Notes under the pieces: generated by a model
Seen by the model: the letters and a program-made list of their open reading frames with translations, nothing else
What the model was told of the DNA's origin: nothing
Databases searched by the model: none
Made by a program: the position numbers and the translations under genes
Assembly (NCBI GenBank): GCA_001510575.1
Contig: LNGK01000017.1
Coordinates: 255,194-319,193, forward strand
DNA from: Knoxdaviesia capensis
Taxonomy: Eukaryota; Ascomycota; Sordariomycetes; Microascales; Gondwanamycetaceae
Length of the DNA: 64,000 nt
Direction of reading: 5' to 3'
Part shown: positions 22,801 through 36,439 of the stretch, piece by piece
Numbering within the stretch: position 1 is the stretch's first letter
Layout of the letters: each line of letters starts with the position of its first letter

Positions 22801-25800
22801 GCCTTTACGTCCGGTCTAGTATCGAAATACCGTAGAATAAAGACGAAGGTATTATCGTTAAAGGCCTTTCGTATAATTATTAAGGCTTTAGTATTTACCT
22901 TCTTCTATTAGTTTTCTATAATAATACGGGTACTACGAATAGCGTCGCGCTTCGTACGCTCTTTCGTAAGTAATAGTTACTTCTTATATTCGGGTAATAG
23001 CTCTTCGTTAAATTCGATAGTTACTTAGTTAGTATTTACCGTTCTAAGAAACGTTTATTAAGGTAAAGGAGTACTATTATACTATTACTTAGCGAGGTAC
23101 GTAATAAAGGGAAACGATTTAGAAGTAATATAGGAGAGGGTATAAGTATCGGGGTCTACGGGTAAAATACTATAAATATATATCGATAGAGGTAAAGGGA
23201 GGTTCTTATCGTAGAAAGAGGTAGGATTATCGTAAAAAGGGGTAATATTATCGTAAGAAGAGGTAATATTTATTAGACTAGAATTAGTAGTAGAGGTAAT
23301 ATAAGTAATAGCGATATTATCTCGTCTCTAGGGAGGGTAGAAATATAGAATAACGGGGGAATCGCGTAGGAGTATAAGCTTTATCGTACTATTAGCGTTA
23401 GTATAACCGAGCTTCGTAGCTCCGCTTCAGCCGATAATTAAGTTAGTAAGATAGGTACTATCGGTAATAATACCGGCTACTATAGAAATAACTTTAGATA
23501 ATCCGTTAATAGTCGTTAATCGGAAGGAAATAACGATATCGTTAATAATAACGAAGCTACTATTACTACCTAAGCTACTAAGGCGTAGGGGGTTAGCGGA
23601 CTAGTATAGCGCTAAATAGTAACGGGCGTACGATTTAGAGACGAATACGCTAGCTATTCTAGTATTAATAAATACTATAAGCGGCGTTTATTAGTTATTC
23701 GTTAGTAAACCGGTATAGAGGCGGTATCGTTTACGGTATCTTTCGCGTCGTAGCTATTTTATTAGTATCTTACTAATTAACGTTAATTCTTCTACTAAAG
23801 GGATTATAAATAGTATAGAATAGTAAGTAACGTTAGCGAAATAGTTATTATCTACGTCTAAGCCCGTAGCTTCTAAGAGGGGAGATCCTTTAGGAGATAA
23901 GTCTTCTTTCTATATAGGATATATACTATAAATAGCGGGCTTCTTATCCCCTCTCCTATTATTCCGCTATCCTTTATCCGTTATTAGTTTATCTTTATTC
24001 CTAGAGGGGTAGGGAGTAAGGGAACGGTATATCTTTCGGTTATAAGATAGTCTTCGTAAATAGTTACGGTCGCGGGAGGTATTTCGAGAATAATTATAAG
24101 GCTCACGGGAATAACTATAATTATCTATCGTTCGGCCTTAATTTATCGTAAAACGCGTATTCTAGCGCGCCTTTTAACGTCGATCGTTATTCTCGGTACG
24201 TAGCTCTATATATTCGCGAACCTAATAACCTATCTTTCTATACCGGAAATACGTAGATTTATCTCTATCTTTATCTTACGTAATATAATTAAGTACTTCT
24301 TTATAGGTTCTAAATTATAGCGTTTCTCTTTCCTCCTTAGTCTTTAGCGTACTATTTAGCTAAGTAACGTATAATTATCTAGTCTTTAATAAGTAGTAAG
24401 TAGTATTAACTATAGTACGGATACTAGAGTTAGGGGTTATATCCTACCGTATCTTATACTATAAGTCCGTAATATTATAACGTAGAATATCCTCTACTAT
24501 ACGTTAAATATAATATATTTCGAGTAAGTTATCGGTAGAATTCTATACTATTTTAACTAAAAGTTCGATAGCTTTATATTTAGACTTATTCTAATAATTA
24601 AACGCGAGAGCTATAAATACGCGCGAAGGGGTAGATATTAGTATATAACTAGAGATAAATATTAGTATAGATTCTACTAGTATAAGCTATAGTATATCGG
24701 TATACCGTTAAATAAAATACTAAAGGGGTATAAATTCGCCTCTAATTACTAGTAGTATTCGAGACGTCTAATACGTATACGGAATTATAGATTTATATAA
24801 GTAGGTCTAAATACGTACTAATTATACTATAACTATATAGTCTACCTTACTTAAGTAGTCGCTTTATAACTAACTAATAGCTTTTTTACTATTTTTCTTA
24901 CGATCCTCTCTATTACTAATATCCGATAGGAGTATTAGCTCTAGAAACGTCGCTTAAAGGTATTAATACTACCCGATAACGTACTTATCGTTTATTAAAG
25001 GTATATTATACTTTATTAGACTACCTTCGATAGCTAAATTCCCGTTTTCTAAACGAGGGCCTAAGAATCGTCTTTTAATAGCTAGCTATAATAGTAGTAT
25101 AAAGCTATTAATACTAATATCGGTAAACGGTTTACTTTTAGGTCTTAGATATAATTTCGCTTAAAATATTACTTTAGGGGGTATCGTTTATAAGGGTATT
25201 TACTAGAATAGTATAGGAAATATTAGAAATATACTACTATCGTATACTCTTTATCTATATACGTAACCTTATTATCCTTCTAGAACCGTACTACCTATAC
25301 CTCTCGGTATTTATAATATGATATATAATACCGAGGGCTAGTTTCTCGTTAGTTAGACGTTAGTTATAGGTAATAACGGGTTATTAGCTATAGTTACGTT
25401 AGAAAGGGGGCTCCTTCTACTTAGGTCGGTAAGTAATAGTAGTCCTATTATCTATAGACTAGCTAATAATAGTGAGGGAGTAGGAAAAGAAGATAAGGTA
25501 GCTATAGCTATAGCTAGTAAGTTACTACGGCTTATAGCGTCTATTAGCTTTTCTAGAAGTTTTTCTATTATCGTATTAATAACGGTATTTATATTATCGG
25601 TACGTTCTTTCTCTCTCGCTTATCTATTAAAGTTAGACTCTATATAGTCTATAAGTAGCGCTTTTATTATTTACTTTAATTCCTCGATTATAATAGACTC
25701 GGTATATTAAGGTAGTAGACTACTAGCTAGCTAAGCCGGTAGGATATTTATCCCGTTATCTATAGCCTTTCCTTTCCCTCGTCCTATTATTATCCGACGA

Positions 25801-25850
25801 TTATATATAATAGGGGTTACTTCCGTAGGGGGTTATAGCTCCTTAACTAG
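19900..25850 (-). pseudogene. gag-pol relic of the outer Gypsy
   Basis: This is the mirror image of 28200-34230. On the minus strand it carries gag with a degenerate CCHC knuckle, an aspartic protease, RT, RNase H and an integrase core, in the Gypsy order with integrase last. Boundaries are approximate because start and stop codons are blurred by RIP. The frame is riddled with TAA and TAG. Parts facing 20.3-21.4 kb (integrase) and 22.0-22.7 kb (RT) are the best preserved. Confidence 0.75.
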
Positions 25851-26369
25851 TAACTTACCGATTTAGGGGTTAGTTATAACGCTTACCTTACTTAAGGCTT
25901 TAAGGTTATAGGTAATACTTTTATTTCTTTTACGTAGAATACGTTATTCTTTATCCGATATTCGGCGTAAAAATAGATATTTAGCGGTCTAGGCTTACTA
26001 GGAAATAGGGGGTTAAGGATATAAACCGATAGTAAGTAGGAACGAAAAAGGAATAAATAGGGAAAACTAGGGTATAATAGTTATAAATAGTTAGATAGTC
26101 TATATTTATAGGGTTAATAATAGGGGGAAAGAGCGGTAGGAAGGATAACTATTAGAAAAGAAACGGGGCTAGTAAAATANGAAATAAGACTATTANTATA
26201 TAAAAGGGGTATAAAGGGGGTATAAAAGCGGGTTAGTCTTAGAATAAGAGGTAGATTAGTAATTAGAATTAAATAGAATAGGAGAATAGGTAATAAAGGA
26301 AGTCCGTAAACGGAGGTAGTAGAAAATAATCGAAAATAGTAGAAATATTAAGACGTTAGTTATCGGAAT

Positions 26370-26462
26370 AGTAAGAGTCTTAGAAATAACTAGAAAAAGT
26401 CGTAGAAATAAATAGGTAAAGTCGTAAAATAAAGGAAAAGTCGTAGAAATAAATAGAAATAG
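26370..26462. repeat. Tandem repeats of about 21 bp in the Gypsy leader
   Basis: About four imperfect copies of a unit resembling AAAGTCGTAGAAATAAATAG occur in the untranslated leader. The inner copy has the mirrored counterpart at about 27645-27765. Confidence 0.6.
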
Positions 26463-26490
26463 AGGGATTAGCTATTAAATATTTAGTAAT

Positions 26491-26503
26491 AGGACTCGAA
26501 CCT
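26491..26503 (-). other. tRNA B-box / T-arm-like motif in the Gypsy leader, copy 1
   Basis: On the minus (element sense) strand this reads AGGTTCGAGTCCT, a full match to the RNA polymerase III B-box GGTTCGANTCC, flanked by a self-pairing AAT/ATT extension like a T-stem. No A-box or cloverleaf is evident upstream. In the inner copy the equivalent (27602-27614) ends TCTT, consistent with mutation. Confidence 0.45.
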
Positions 26504-26831
26504 ATTAGTAGTATCCGATAGCTTAGGAGGTATAGGAAAGGCACGCGGGAGGCGTATAACGTTAGTAAAGGTAGGGTAATTCGGTGTTTTACTAGGGTAA
26601 TAGTAGTTAATTAGCTATTAGTTCGGTAAGGACGGAATTAAAAGAAGGAAAAAATAAAAGATATTTATTTAACGTACTTTCGTTACTAAAAGGAGGTTAA
26701 ATAGAAAGGGCTTTTATAAAGGAAGGGTAATTCGTAGTTTACCGCGGCGGAAAGTAGTAAAGCTATCGGCGGAGGTAAATTCTAAATTAAAAGAAGGGAA
26801 AGTCGAAATATCGGTCGATTACGTATCGATT

Positions 26832-26844
26832 AGGACTCGAACCT
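26832..26844 (-). other. tRNA B-box / T-arm-like motif in the Gypsy leader, copy 2
   Basis: The same 13-mer as at 26491-26503 recurs 341 bp away in the same orientation, about 115 bp inside the leader of the outer Gypsy. It is in tRNA sense, so it is not a primer-binding site, which would be antisense. Confidence 0.45.
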
Positions 26845-26864
26845 AGAGGAAAGGTAGTCGATTA

Positions 26865-26870
26865 TAACGG
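26865..26870. repeat. Target duplication of the inner Gypsy
   Basis: TAACGG precedes the inner LTR start at 26871 and recurs intact at 36705-36710 after its far end. The duplication is 5 or 6 bp depending on where the LTR boundary is placed. Confidence 0.75.
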
Positions 26871-27055
26871 TGTAGATCCCCAATAGGTCAGAGTGCATTG
26901 CAATTACGTATAAACGTACACCAATGCACGTGGATACTACCTAGCGGTAAGCATTTAGGTATATATCTATATATATATAAATGCCTTAAAGAGCTAGTAA
27001 AAGACCTATAAAAGGTAGATATCTACCGCGCTTTTATAGGAAATATCTTAAGATA
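26871..27055 (+). repeat. 5' LTR of the inner Gypsy, truncated by the assembly gap
   Basis: It starts TGTAGATCCCC, the reverse complement of the LTR ends at 37063 and 17683. 185 of an expected 282 bp are present before the run of N. Confidence 0.85.
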
Positions 27056-27397
27056 NNNNNNNNNNNNNNNNNNNNNNNNNNNNNNNNNNNNNNNNNNNNN
27101 NNNNNNNNNNNNNNNNNNNNNNNNNNNNNNNNNNNNNNNNNNNNNNNNNNNNNNNNNNNNNNNNNNNNNNNNNNNNNNNNNNNNNNNNNNNNNNNNNNNN
27201 NNNNNNNNNNNNNNNNNNNNNNNNNNNNNNNNNNNNNNNNNNNNNNNNNNNNNNNNNNNNNNNNNNNNNNNNNNNNNNNNNNNNNNNNNNNNNNNNNNNN
27301 NNNNNNNNNNNNNNNNNNNNNNNNNNNNNNNNNNNNNNNNNNNNNNNNNNNNNNNNNNNNNNNNNNNNNNNNNNNNNNNNNNNNNNNNNNNNNNNNN
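27056..27397. other. Assembly gap of 342 N
   Basis: The gap sits at the centre of the Gypsy palindrome. From the other copy it should contain 97 bp of LTR, about 71 bp of proximal leader and about 164 bp of distal leader, in total about 332 bp. The N run is thus close to the true missing length. Confidence 0.9.
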
Positions 27398-28199
27398 CTT
27401 CTATTTAACCTCCTTTTAGTAACGAAAGCACGTTAAATAAATATCTTTTATTTTCCTTCTTTTAATTCCGTCCTTACCGAACTAATAGCTAATTAACTGC
27501 TATTGCTCCGGTGAAATACCGAATTACCCTACCTTTACTGACGTTTTATACGCCTCCCGCGTGCCTTTCCTATACCTCCTAAGCTATCGGATACTACTAA
27601 TAGGTTCGAGTCTTATTACTAAATATTTAATAGCTAATCCCTCTATTTTTATTTATTTCTACGACTTTTCCTTTATTCTTATAACTTTTTTATTTATTCT
27701 ACGACTTTACCTATTTATTTCTACGACTTTTACTAGTTATTTCTAAGACTCCTACCGTTCCGATAACTAACGTCTTAATATTTCTACTATTTTCGATTAT
27801 TTTCTGCTATCTCCGTTTACGGACTTCCTTTATTGCCTATTCTCCTATTCTATTTAATTCTAATTACTAATCCGCTTCTTATTCTAAGACTAACCCGCTT
27901 TTATACCCCCTTTATACCCCGTTTATATACTAATAGTCTTATTTCTTATTTTACTAGCCTTATTTCTTTTCTAATAGTTATCCTTTCTACCGCTCTTTTC
28001 CCCTATTATTAACCCTATAAATCTAGACTATCTAACTATTATAACTATTACGCTCTAGTTTTCCCTATTTATTCCCTTTCGCTCCTACTTACTATCGGTT
28101 TATATCCTTAACCCCCTATTTCCTAGCGAGCCTAGACCGCTAATATCCGCTTTTACGCCGAATATCGGATAAAGAATAACGTATTCTACGTAAAAGAGA

Positions 28200-31100
28200 T
28201 AAAAGTATTACCTATAACCTTAAAGCCTTAAGTAAGGTAAGCGCTATAACTAACTTATAAACTAGTAAGTTACTAGTTAAGGAGCTATAACCCCTTACGG
28301 AAGTAACCCCTATTACGTATAATCGTCAGATAATAATAGGATAAGGGAAAGGAAAGGCTATAGATAACGGGATAAATATTCTACCGGTATAGCTAGCTAG
28401 TAGTCTACCGCCTTAATATACCGAGTCTATTACGATCGAGGAATTAAAGTAAATAATAAAAGCGCTACTTACGGACTATATAGAGTCTAGCTTTAATAGA
28501 TAAGCGAGAGAGAAAGAGCGTGCCGATAATATAAATACCGTTATTAGCACGATAATAGAAAAGCTTCTAGAAAAGCTAATAGACGCTATAAGCCGTAGTA
28601 ACTTACCGGCTATAGCTATAGTTACCTTATCCTCTTTTCCTACTCCCTCGCTATTATTAGCTAGTCCGTAGATAATAGGACTACTATTACCTACCGACCT
28701 AAGTAGAAAGAGCCCCCTTTCTAGCGTAACTATAGCTAATAACCCGTTATTACCTATAACTAGCGTCTAACCGACGAGAAACTAGCCCTCGGTACTATAT
28801 ATCATATTATAAATACCGAGAGGTATAGGTAGTACGGTTCTAGAAAGATAATAAGGTTATATATATAGATAAAGAGTATACGATAGTAGTATATTTCTAA
28901 TATTTCCTATACTATCTTAGTAAATACCCTTATAAATAATAACCCTTAAAGTAATATTTTAAGCGAAATTATATCTAGGACCTAATAGTAAACCGTTTAC
29001 CGATATTAGTATTAACGGCTTTATACTACTATTATAGCTTACTATTAAAGGACGATTCCTAGGCCCTCGTTTAGTAAATAGGAATTTAGCTATCGAAAGT
29101 AGTCTAATAAAGTAAAATACACCTCTAATAAACGATAAGTATGCTATTAAGTAGTATTAATACCTCTAAGCGACGTTCCTAGAGCTAATACTCCTATCGG
29201 ATATTAGTAATAAAGAAGATCGTAAGAAAAATAGTAAAAAAGCTATTAGTTAGCTATAAAGCGACTACTTAAGTAAGGTAGACTATATAGTTATAGTATA
29301 ATTAGTACGTATTTAGACCTACTTATATAAATCTATAATTCCGTATACGTATTAGATATCTCGAATACTACTAGTAATTAGAAGCGAATTTATACCCCTT
29401 TAGTATTTTATTCGATAGTATACCGATATACTATAGCCTATACTAGTAGAATCTATACTAATATTTATTTCTAGTCGTATACTAATATCTACCCCTTCGT
29501 ACGTATTTATAGCTCTCGCGTTTAATTATTAGAATAAGTCTAAATATAAAGCTATCGAACTTTTAGCTAAAATAATATAGAATTCTACCGATAACTTACT
29601 CGAAATATACTATATTCGACGTATAGTAGAGGATATTCTACGCTATAATATTACGGACTTATAGTATAAGACACGGTAGGATATAATCCCCGACTTTAGT
29701 ATCCGTATTATAGTTAATACTACTTACTACTTATTAAAGACTAGATAATTATACGCCGCTTAGCTAAATAGTACGCCGAAGACCGAGGAGGAAGGAGAAA
29801 CCCTATAATTTAGAACCCGTAAAGAAGTACTTAATTATATCACGTAAGATAAAGATAGAGATAAATCTACGTGTTTCTAGTATAGAAAGATAGGTTATTA
29901 GGTTTACGAATATACGGAGCTACGTACCGAGAATAACGATCGACGTTAAAAGGCGCGTTAGAATACGCGTTTTACGATAAATCGAGGCCGAACGATAGAT
30001 AATCGTAATTATTCCCGCGAGCCTCGTAACTATTCTCGAAATACCTCCCGTAACCGTAACTATTTACGAAGACCGTCTCACGACTAAAAGATATACTATT
30101 CCCTTACTCCCTACCCCTCTAGGAATAAAGATAGACTAATAACGGATAAAGGATAGCGGAATAATAGGAGAGGGGATAAGAAGCCCGCTATTTATAGTAT
30201 ATATCCTATATAGAAAGAAGACTTATCTCCCGAAGGATCTCCCCTCTTAGAAGCTACGGGCTTAGACGTAGATAATAACTATTTCGCTAACGTTACTTAC
30301 TATTCTATACTATTTATAACCCTTTTAGTAGAGGAATTAATATTAATTAGTAAGATATTAATAAAGTAGCTACGACGCGAAGGATACCGTAAACGATACC
30401 GCCTCTATACCGGTTTACTAACGAATAACTAATAAACGCCGCTTATAGTATTTATTAATACCGGAATAGCTAGCGTATTCGTCTCTAAATCGTACGCCCG
30501 TCGCTATTTAGCGCTATACTAGTCCGCTAACCCCCTACGCCTTAGTAGCTTAGGCGGTAATAGTAGCTTCGCTATTATTAACGATATCGTTATTTCCTTC
30601 TAATTAACGACTATTAACGGACTATCTAAAGTTATTTCTATAGTAGCCGGTATTATTACCGACGGTACCTATCCTACTAACCTAACTATCGGCCGAAGCG
30701 GAGCTACGAAGCTTAGTTATACTAACGCTAATAGTATAATAAAGCTTATACTCCTACGTGATTCCCCCGTTATTCTATATTTCTACCCTCCCTAGAGACG
30801 AGATAATATCGCTATTACCTATACTACCTCTACTATTAATTCTAGTCTAATAAATATTACCTCTTCCTACGATAATATTACCCCTTTTTACGATAATCCT
30901 ACCTCTTTCCACGATAAGAACCTCCCTTTACCTCTATCGATATATATTTATAATATTTTACCCGCGGACCCTAATACCTATACCCTCTCTTATATTACCT
31001 CTAAATCGTTTCCCTTTATTACGTACCTCGCTAAGTAATAGTATAATAGTACTCCTTTACCCCGATAAACGTTTCTTAGAACGGTAAATACCGACCGAGT

Positions 31101-34100
31101 AATTATCGAATTTAACGAAAAGCTATTACCTAAGTATAAGAAGTAACTATTACTTACGAAAGAGCGTACGAAACGCGACGCTATTCGTAGTACCCATATT
31201 ATTATAGAAAACTAATAGAAGAAGGTAAATACTAAAGCCCTAATAATTATACGAAAGGCCTTTAACGATAATACCTTCGTCTTTATTCTATAGTATTTCG
31301 ATACTAGACTAGACGTAAAGGCCCGTACTTAGTATAATATTAAGACCGCTAATACTAAACCTAGATCTCTCCCCCTACGCCGCTATAGCCCTTACTAATA
31401 TGAAATTATAAAGGAATTTACTAATAAACTACTCTTACTTAGTATTATTCGATACGCTATTAACTCCCTATAGTCCGTACCTATACTATTACCCCCTAAG
31501 AAGCCCCTCCCTAGTAATAACCGGCCTAGATACCGTTTCGTAATTAACTACCGTACGTTAAACGAAGTTACGTGAAAGGTAGCCTATCTACTACTAAATA
31601 TCGAGGATTCCCTCTAATAGGCTACCGGATACCGATTCTATACCTTTCTTAACCTAGAAGACGGCTTCTAGTAGATAGTTATAGACCCCGAGGTAGTACT
31701 AAAGATAGCGTTTTCTACGCCGTTTAGATAATACGAATAGCTTCGTATACTATTTAGCCTTATAAACGTACCTATAACCTTCTAGCGTTTTATAAATAAG
31801 GTCCTTAAGCTAGTACGTACCTTTACTATAGGCCTTTTAGACGATATTTATATTTAAGGTAAGATAATAATAGAATTAGCTAAGAGAATAGTCGCTATTC
31901 TACGCTAATTAAGCCGCTATCGACTATTATTAAACCTTAAGAAATACGAATAGTTCGTTAAAGAAGGTAAGTTTTTAAGAATAATTATCTCTATCTACGG
32001 TATTCGTCTAGATCCTAAGAAAGTAGCTACTATCCACGAAAGACTAGCGCCTATTACTACTACTAAGATCCGTAGCTTTTTAAATACCGCTAGCTATTTA
32101 CGCCGCTTTATCCCTTACTTCATATATAAAGCGCGTCTACTCTATAAGTATACCAGAGTAAATAAGCCTAAAGGCGTATAAGTATAGCTAGATAACGAGT
32201 TATTATAAGCCTAGCGCGATATTCGCGATACTATAGCCTCCCTCCCGGAGCTACGTAACTATAACTATATACTCCTATTAGTACTCGAGACCGACGCTTC
32301 TAATTATACTATCGGTATTACGTTATTCTAACTATAGCGTAATTCTAATAATAAACGTAGCGTTTTACGCTTAGTTACGTACTTTAGCGCCGTTTTATTA
32401 AAGACCTAGTAGCGATATAGTACCTAAGAGAGAGAAATACTTACCGTTATTATATTATTATAGTATTAGAGGAGCTAGTTAGAAGCTACCGAGATTACTA
32501 TTATTACTAACTACGAAACCCTACGCCTTTTTACTACTAAGTAGGAATAGCTAGCTAGAATATTACGATTTCTTAATATAATCGTATACTATAGCGTACG
32601 TATTTACTACCGATCCGGTAAGGCTAATATTTTAGCTAATTAATTATTACGGCCGCGTATAGATATAGCGCTCGTAATAAATAAGGAGGAAGGGTACGAA
32701 ACGAACGATAATAATACGCTAACCGACGCCTTTCCTACTACTAATAACGAGACCCCTAAACTACCGAACTAACGATTTAAGATACGTCTACCGGCGCGAC
32801 TACCGTAAAACGACGCTAAATAATATCCGAGTAATACTATAAATACCGAATAACTTATAAACGATACGCTAATCGCCCCTAATATTAAGAAGTTAGACGA
32901 CCTTAGATAGTACGACGTCTAGGATATTATTAACTACCTAGAGAATAGCTATCTACTCCCCTATCGTATCCCTTCGACCTTCGTTTAGGACTATTTCGCT
33001 ATCTTTTATAGCGAAGTATATACCGTTATTAACCGTATCCTAATAAAGATACTAACGTACGAGGCCTCCGTTTTAGAAGCTATTAAGGTCTATAAGCTAG
33101 AAGGCTACGCGCGCGTTAGTACCCTATATATACTATTAGCTAAACGAGTATAGTATCCTAACTTAATTTTAGCTACGAATAAGGCCGTTCGATGGTATAT
33201 AGAATATTAATTACTATAAAAGCCTCCCGAAGTAACGGAATCGCTACGACCGATACTAACCGTACGACTATTAGCACGCTAGGGAATAGACTTTACTAGC
33301 CGTTTTATTATTAATAGTAAACGGATATAGCTATTAACGGTAGTCGAGTACGCTATTAGCTACGCTATAGTAGCTATAGACCCTCATAATAGTACCTTAG
33401 CTACTACGAAGTCACTAGTAGCACGTATTTACGTAGTATTTAGACCGCTAATTAAGATTATTACTAATAATAATACCCCCTTTAACTCTAACGAATTTAA
33501 GACCCTCCTCGCTAACTATAACCCCCCTATATAATAGTATCGTATAATAATATACTATCTATAAACGAATAGCTAAGTTAAGCGCTTTAACAGGTAAATT
33601 AAGTATATTACTAGCTATCTAGCTAGCGTTAATACTAAAAACCGAGAAGATATCGATTAGCTAATAATTATTCCTAAAGCTATACGTATCTACTTAAATA
33701 GACCGTAAATAAGTAGCTTTTCCCCGTATTACCTACTTTTCGGTACCGAGCCCTACGATAGCGCCACCTATATTACTACGCTATACGAACGGGAGCCTAC
33801 TATAGATAAAGTTATCGCCTCCTAGTAAGATTTAGCTCGCGAAAGATAGTTATTTAAGACCGTTCGCCTAGTATCTAACTCCATAAAGGTATACTAAATA
33901 TATATCCGTACTATATTATAGAACGATAAGGCTATATACCGTATTTTTAGTAAAGGCGACTAGACGTTACGATATCGACTATAAAAGTATAAATATAAGC
34001 TATTCTACGATAGACCGTAGCTTATTATCGACGTTTACTAAGGTAATACCTATACTTTAGAGTTACTAGGCGGTTATCGGCTTAATAAACGCTATAATAG

Positions 34101-34230
34101 GTTTAACTTATTCCTAGCGTACGTCGAGGACGGCTAGCTTATTCGTAGCCTTTAGTATGCTAGTCGTCGCCTTCTTAAGCTAGATCGTAAGCGTCTATCG
34201 TCTATTAGTAGATAGTTACCTTACCCTATA
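28200..34230 (+). pseudogene. gag-pol relic of the inner Gypsy
   Basis: One continuous frame is recognisable when RIP stops are ignored. A CCHC knuckle lies at 29872-29913 with correct spacing; the first Cys is intact and the other three ligand codons have become TAT. The protease active site reads N-T-G at 30457-30465, where DTG is expected. The RT begins with a YRFVINYRTLNE-like block near 31520, followed by L-N-L-E-D-G-F and L-L-D-D-I-Y. RNase H has a TDAS motif near 32290. The integrase core has GIDFTSRF near 33290, I-I-T-N-N-N where TDNG is expected, and a later QVKRF-like block. The order with integrase last defines Ty3/Gypsy. I see no chromodomain after the integrase. Boundaries are approximate. 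Confidence 0.82.
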
Positions 34231-34999
34231 CTATTTCTTTCTTTTTTATTTTTTATCTATTAATTTACTTTTCCTTTATAATATTCGTTCTATAGTTATC
34301 CCCTATTTATATCGTAATTCTATCTATATCTTAATTTCCTTTATTCTATTTTTATTTTTAGCTACGCCTTACTATTAAGCTATATTATTTTCCTTTTTTA
34401 GAATTTTTCTTTTATTATTCTTTTTTTATTTTACCGCTATTACCGCTAATATTCCGCCTTTTATATGCTTTTTCCGATTTTTTCCCGCGTATTTCCTTAC
34501 TTTTAACTTATTTTACTATATTAATAATTAATAGAACGCTCTAGACTTACCGCTACGCCTATATACTATTTTTTCTTTTTTCCTTTCTTTATTCCTAATT
34601 CCCGCGCTTTACGCTAGCTACCTATATTTACGCGGCTAACTATCGCCCTTTCCTATATTCGTATAACGAAGGGAGGGGAAGGAGGTACTAATTATACTAT
34701 CTAATACCGAATAAGTATAATACCGCTATAGTACGATATTCTAAATACCGCGACTAACCTAAATATCCTTTATCTAGCTATCCCTTCCGTCCTCCGGGAC
34801 CCGCTTTTCTCGGTAACTACCTAGTTTAATAGCTATTAAGACTATATTAGCTAATAGAAGGATTACTATAGCACGATAAACGCCGTAATAACCTTACCTT
34901 TTATAATAAAAAGCTAAATTCTTTCCTATTTATAATAAATAAAGAAACGAATAGTTATACGACTAACGAAGAAGTATAAGAAGCTAGCGATCTCTAGCT
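34231..34999 (+). other. Non-coding spacer between Gypsy pol and ORF3
   Basis: About 0.77 kb of T-rich, RIP-altered sequence, mirrored at about 19125-19890 in the outer copy. No frame carries recognisable protein sequence. Its conservation in both copies shows it belongs to the element, not to a further insertion. Confidence 0.5.
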
Positions 35000-36163
35000 A
35001 TAAACGATTTAGAATTAAATAGTTCTTTATCTCTCTTATTACTACTATCCCTTTCCTATCTATCCTTCCTATTACTAATACTATTAATAGCTATTCTACT
35101 TACTAAGCCTACTATTTACACTATAAACGATAATAATATCTCTTAATAGCCTACTAATAATAATAATAATAACGCTAATAATACCCTATTACCTACTATA
35201 GCCGCTATTCCCCTTACCGCTACTCCCGTTACGAACGTACCGTATATTACCGCTATAGTCGGAGCCGTTAAGCTAATTCCGTATACCCGATACGTACTAA
35301 GACGTATCGAATACCTAGCATAAGAGATGATAGCTATGCAATAATTATTGCAATATATCTATACTTATACTAAATACTATAACTATTAGGCTAATTACTA
35401 GGTGCCTAGTAATATATCGGCTAAAATAGATACCTTTATAGATACTAACGAGAATTAGATTAATACGCTAAGTACGTAAACCCGAGCGCTACGGGATATC
35501 GCCGTAGCTAAGTATCTATTCGTCTATAATAGAGGCGCTACGGCCGCTAATCGGAAGTTAAATAGCGAGGAATTTAATAACGCGAGCCGTTTTATTAATA
35601 CCGTAGCTATACTATATACCTTCGCGGGATACCTCGCACCTATTTAACTGACTATTATACGCCTATAGCGTGCGGCTTTAACGCTAGCCCCGACCTTAGC
35701 GTATATATTACCTCTCTTTTCGGCTACTAAGGGCGCCGAAATTAATATTATTAAGGGAGGACCCCCGCCGGTACCTACGGTAGCTCCGTTAGTAGTAGTA
35801 CCCGTTATACTAGCCGTTACCGTACTAATGCTAGCCGGTAGAGCCGCCGTTATACCTATAATACCGGTATTTACGCTAATAGCCGCGCTAATAGTAGCTA
35901 CCGCTATTATAATAGCACCCCCTTTCCCTAACGCCCCGGTCCCCGCTACCTTTATAGCCTAATTCCCTAGCGTAACGCCCGCCTATATTAACTAATAATA
36001 GGTAGACGAGTTACGTAATCGCTACCTATATAGTATAGTATAGGCCGTTACTATCCGACTAGGTATCGTAGTATTCTTAATCCCCCCTAATACTATCTAA
36101 TACTAAGGCATTTATATCGTTAGACGGATGAAACGGTGCCTATAGCTACCTAAAACGCTATAA
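35000..36163 (+). pseudogene. Extra ORF (ORF3) of the inner Gypsy, between pol and 3' LTR
   Basis: 388 codons run from ATA (35000-35002, a likely ATG changed by RIP) to TAA (36161-36163), interrupted only by TAA/TAG codons of the kind RIP makes from CAA/CAG. The length equals that of the outer copy at 17961-19124, so no frame-shifting indel separates them. Features include a D-N-N-I-S segment, an Asn run at about residues 50-60, a middle part with IDTFIDTNEN and KLNSEEFNNASRF, and a Pro/Val/Ala-rich stretch at about residues 225-315. An env-like role is possible by position but is not shown by sequence. The last stop could itself be a mutated CAA. Confidence 0.6.
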
Positions 36164-36439
36164 ATAAGAAGTTCCCCTTTATTATACTAGATACCTATTT
36201 TCCTATCGATTACTATTATTATTCNTATCTAACTACTATTTAGACTCGCTTTATATTATATTTCTTTCTATACGCTTAGAAAAGTCGAAAAGGATAAAAA
36301 AAGAGGACCCCTAGAAAAATATAAAAATAATTAAAAACCGCTCGTAGTATAAGTATAAAACTATATAAAGGGAAGTCCTTTTAATATCCTTTACTAGTTA
36401 AAGGTAGATCGCGGACGATCTAGTTAAGAAAGGGGATCT

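Noticed and set aside
26400..27700. CRISPR-like spaced repeats in the Gypsy leader
   Set aside because: The repeats are contiguous imperfect tandem units in a eukaryotic retroelement leader, without unique spacers.
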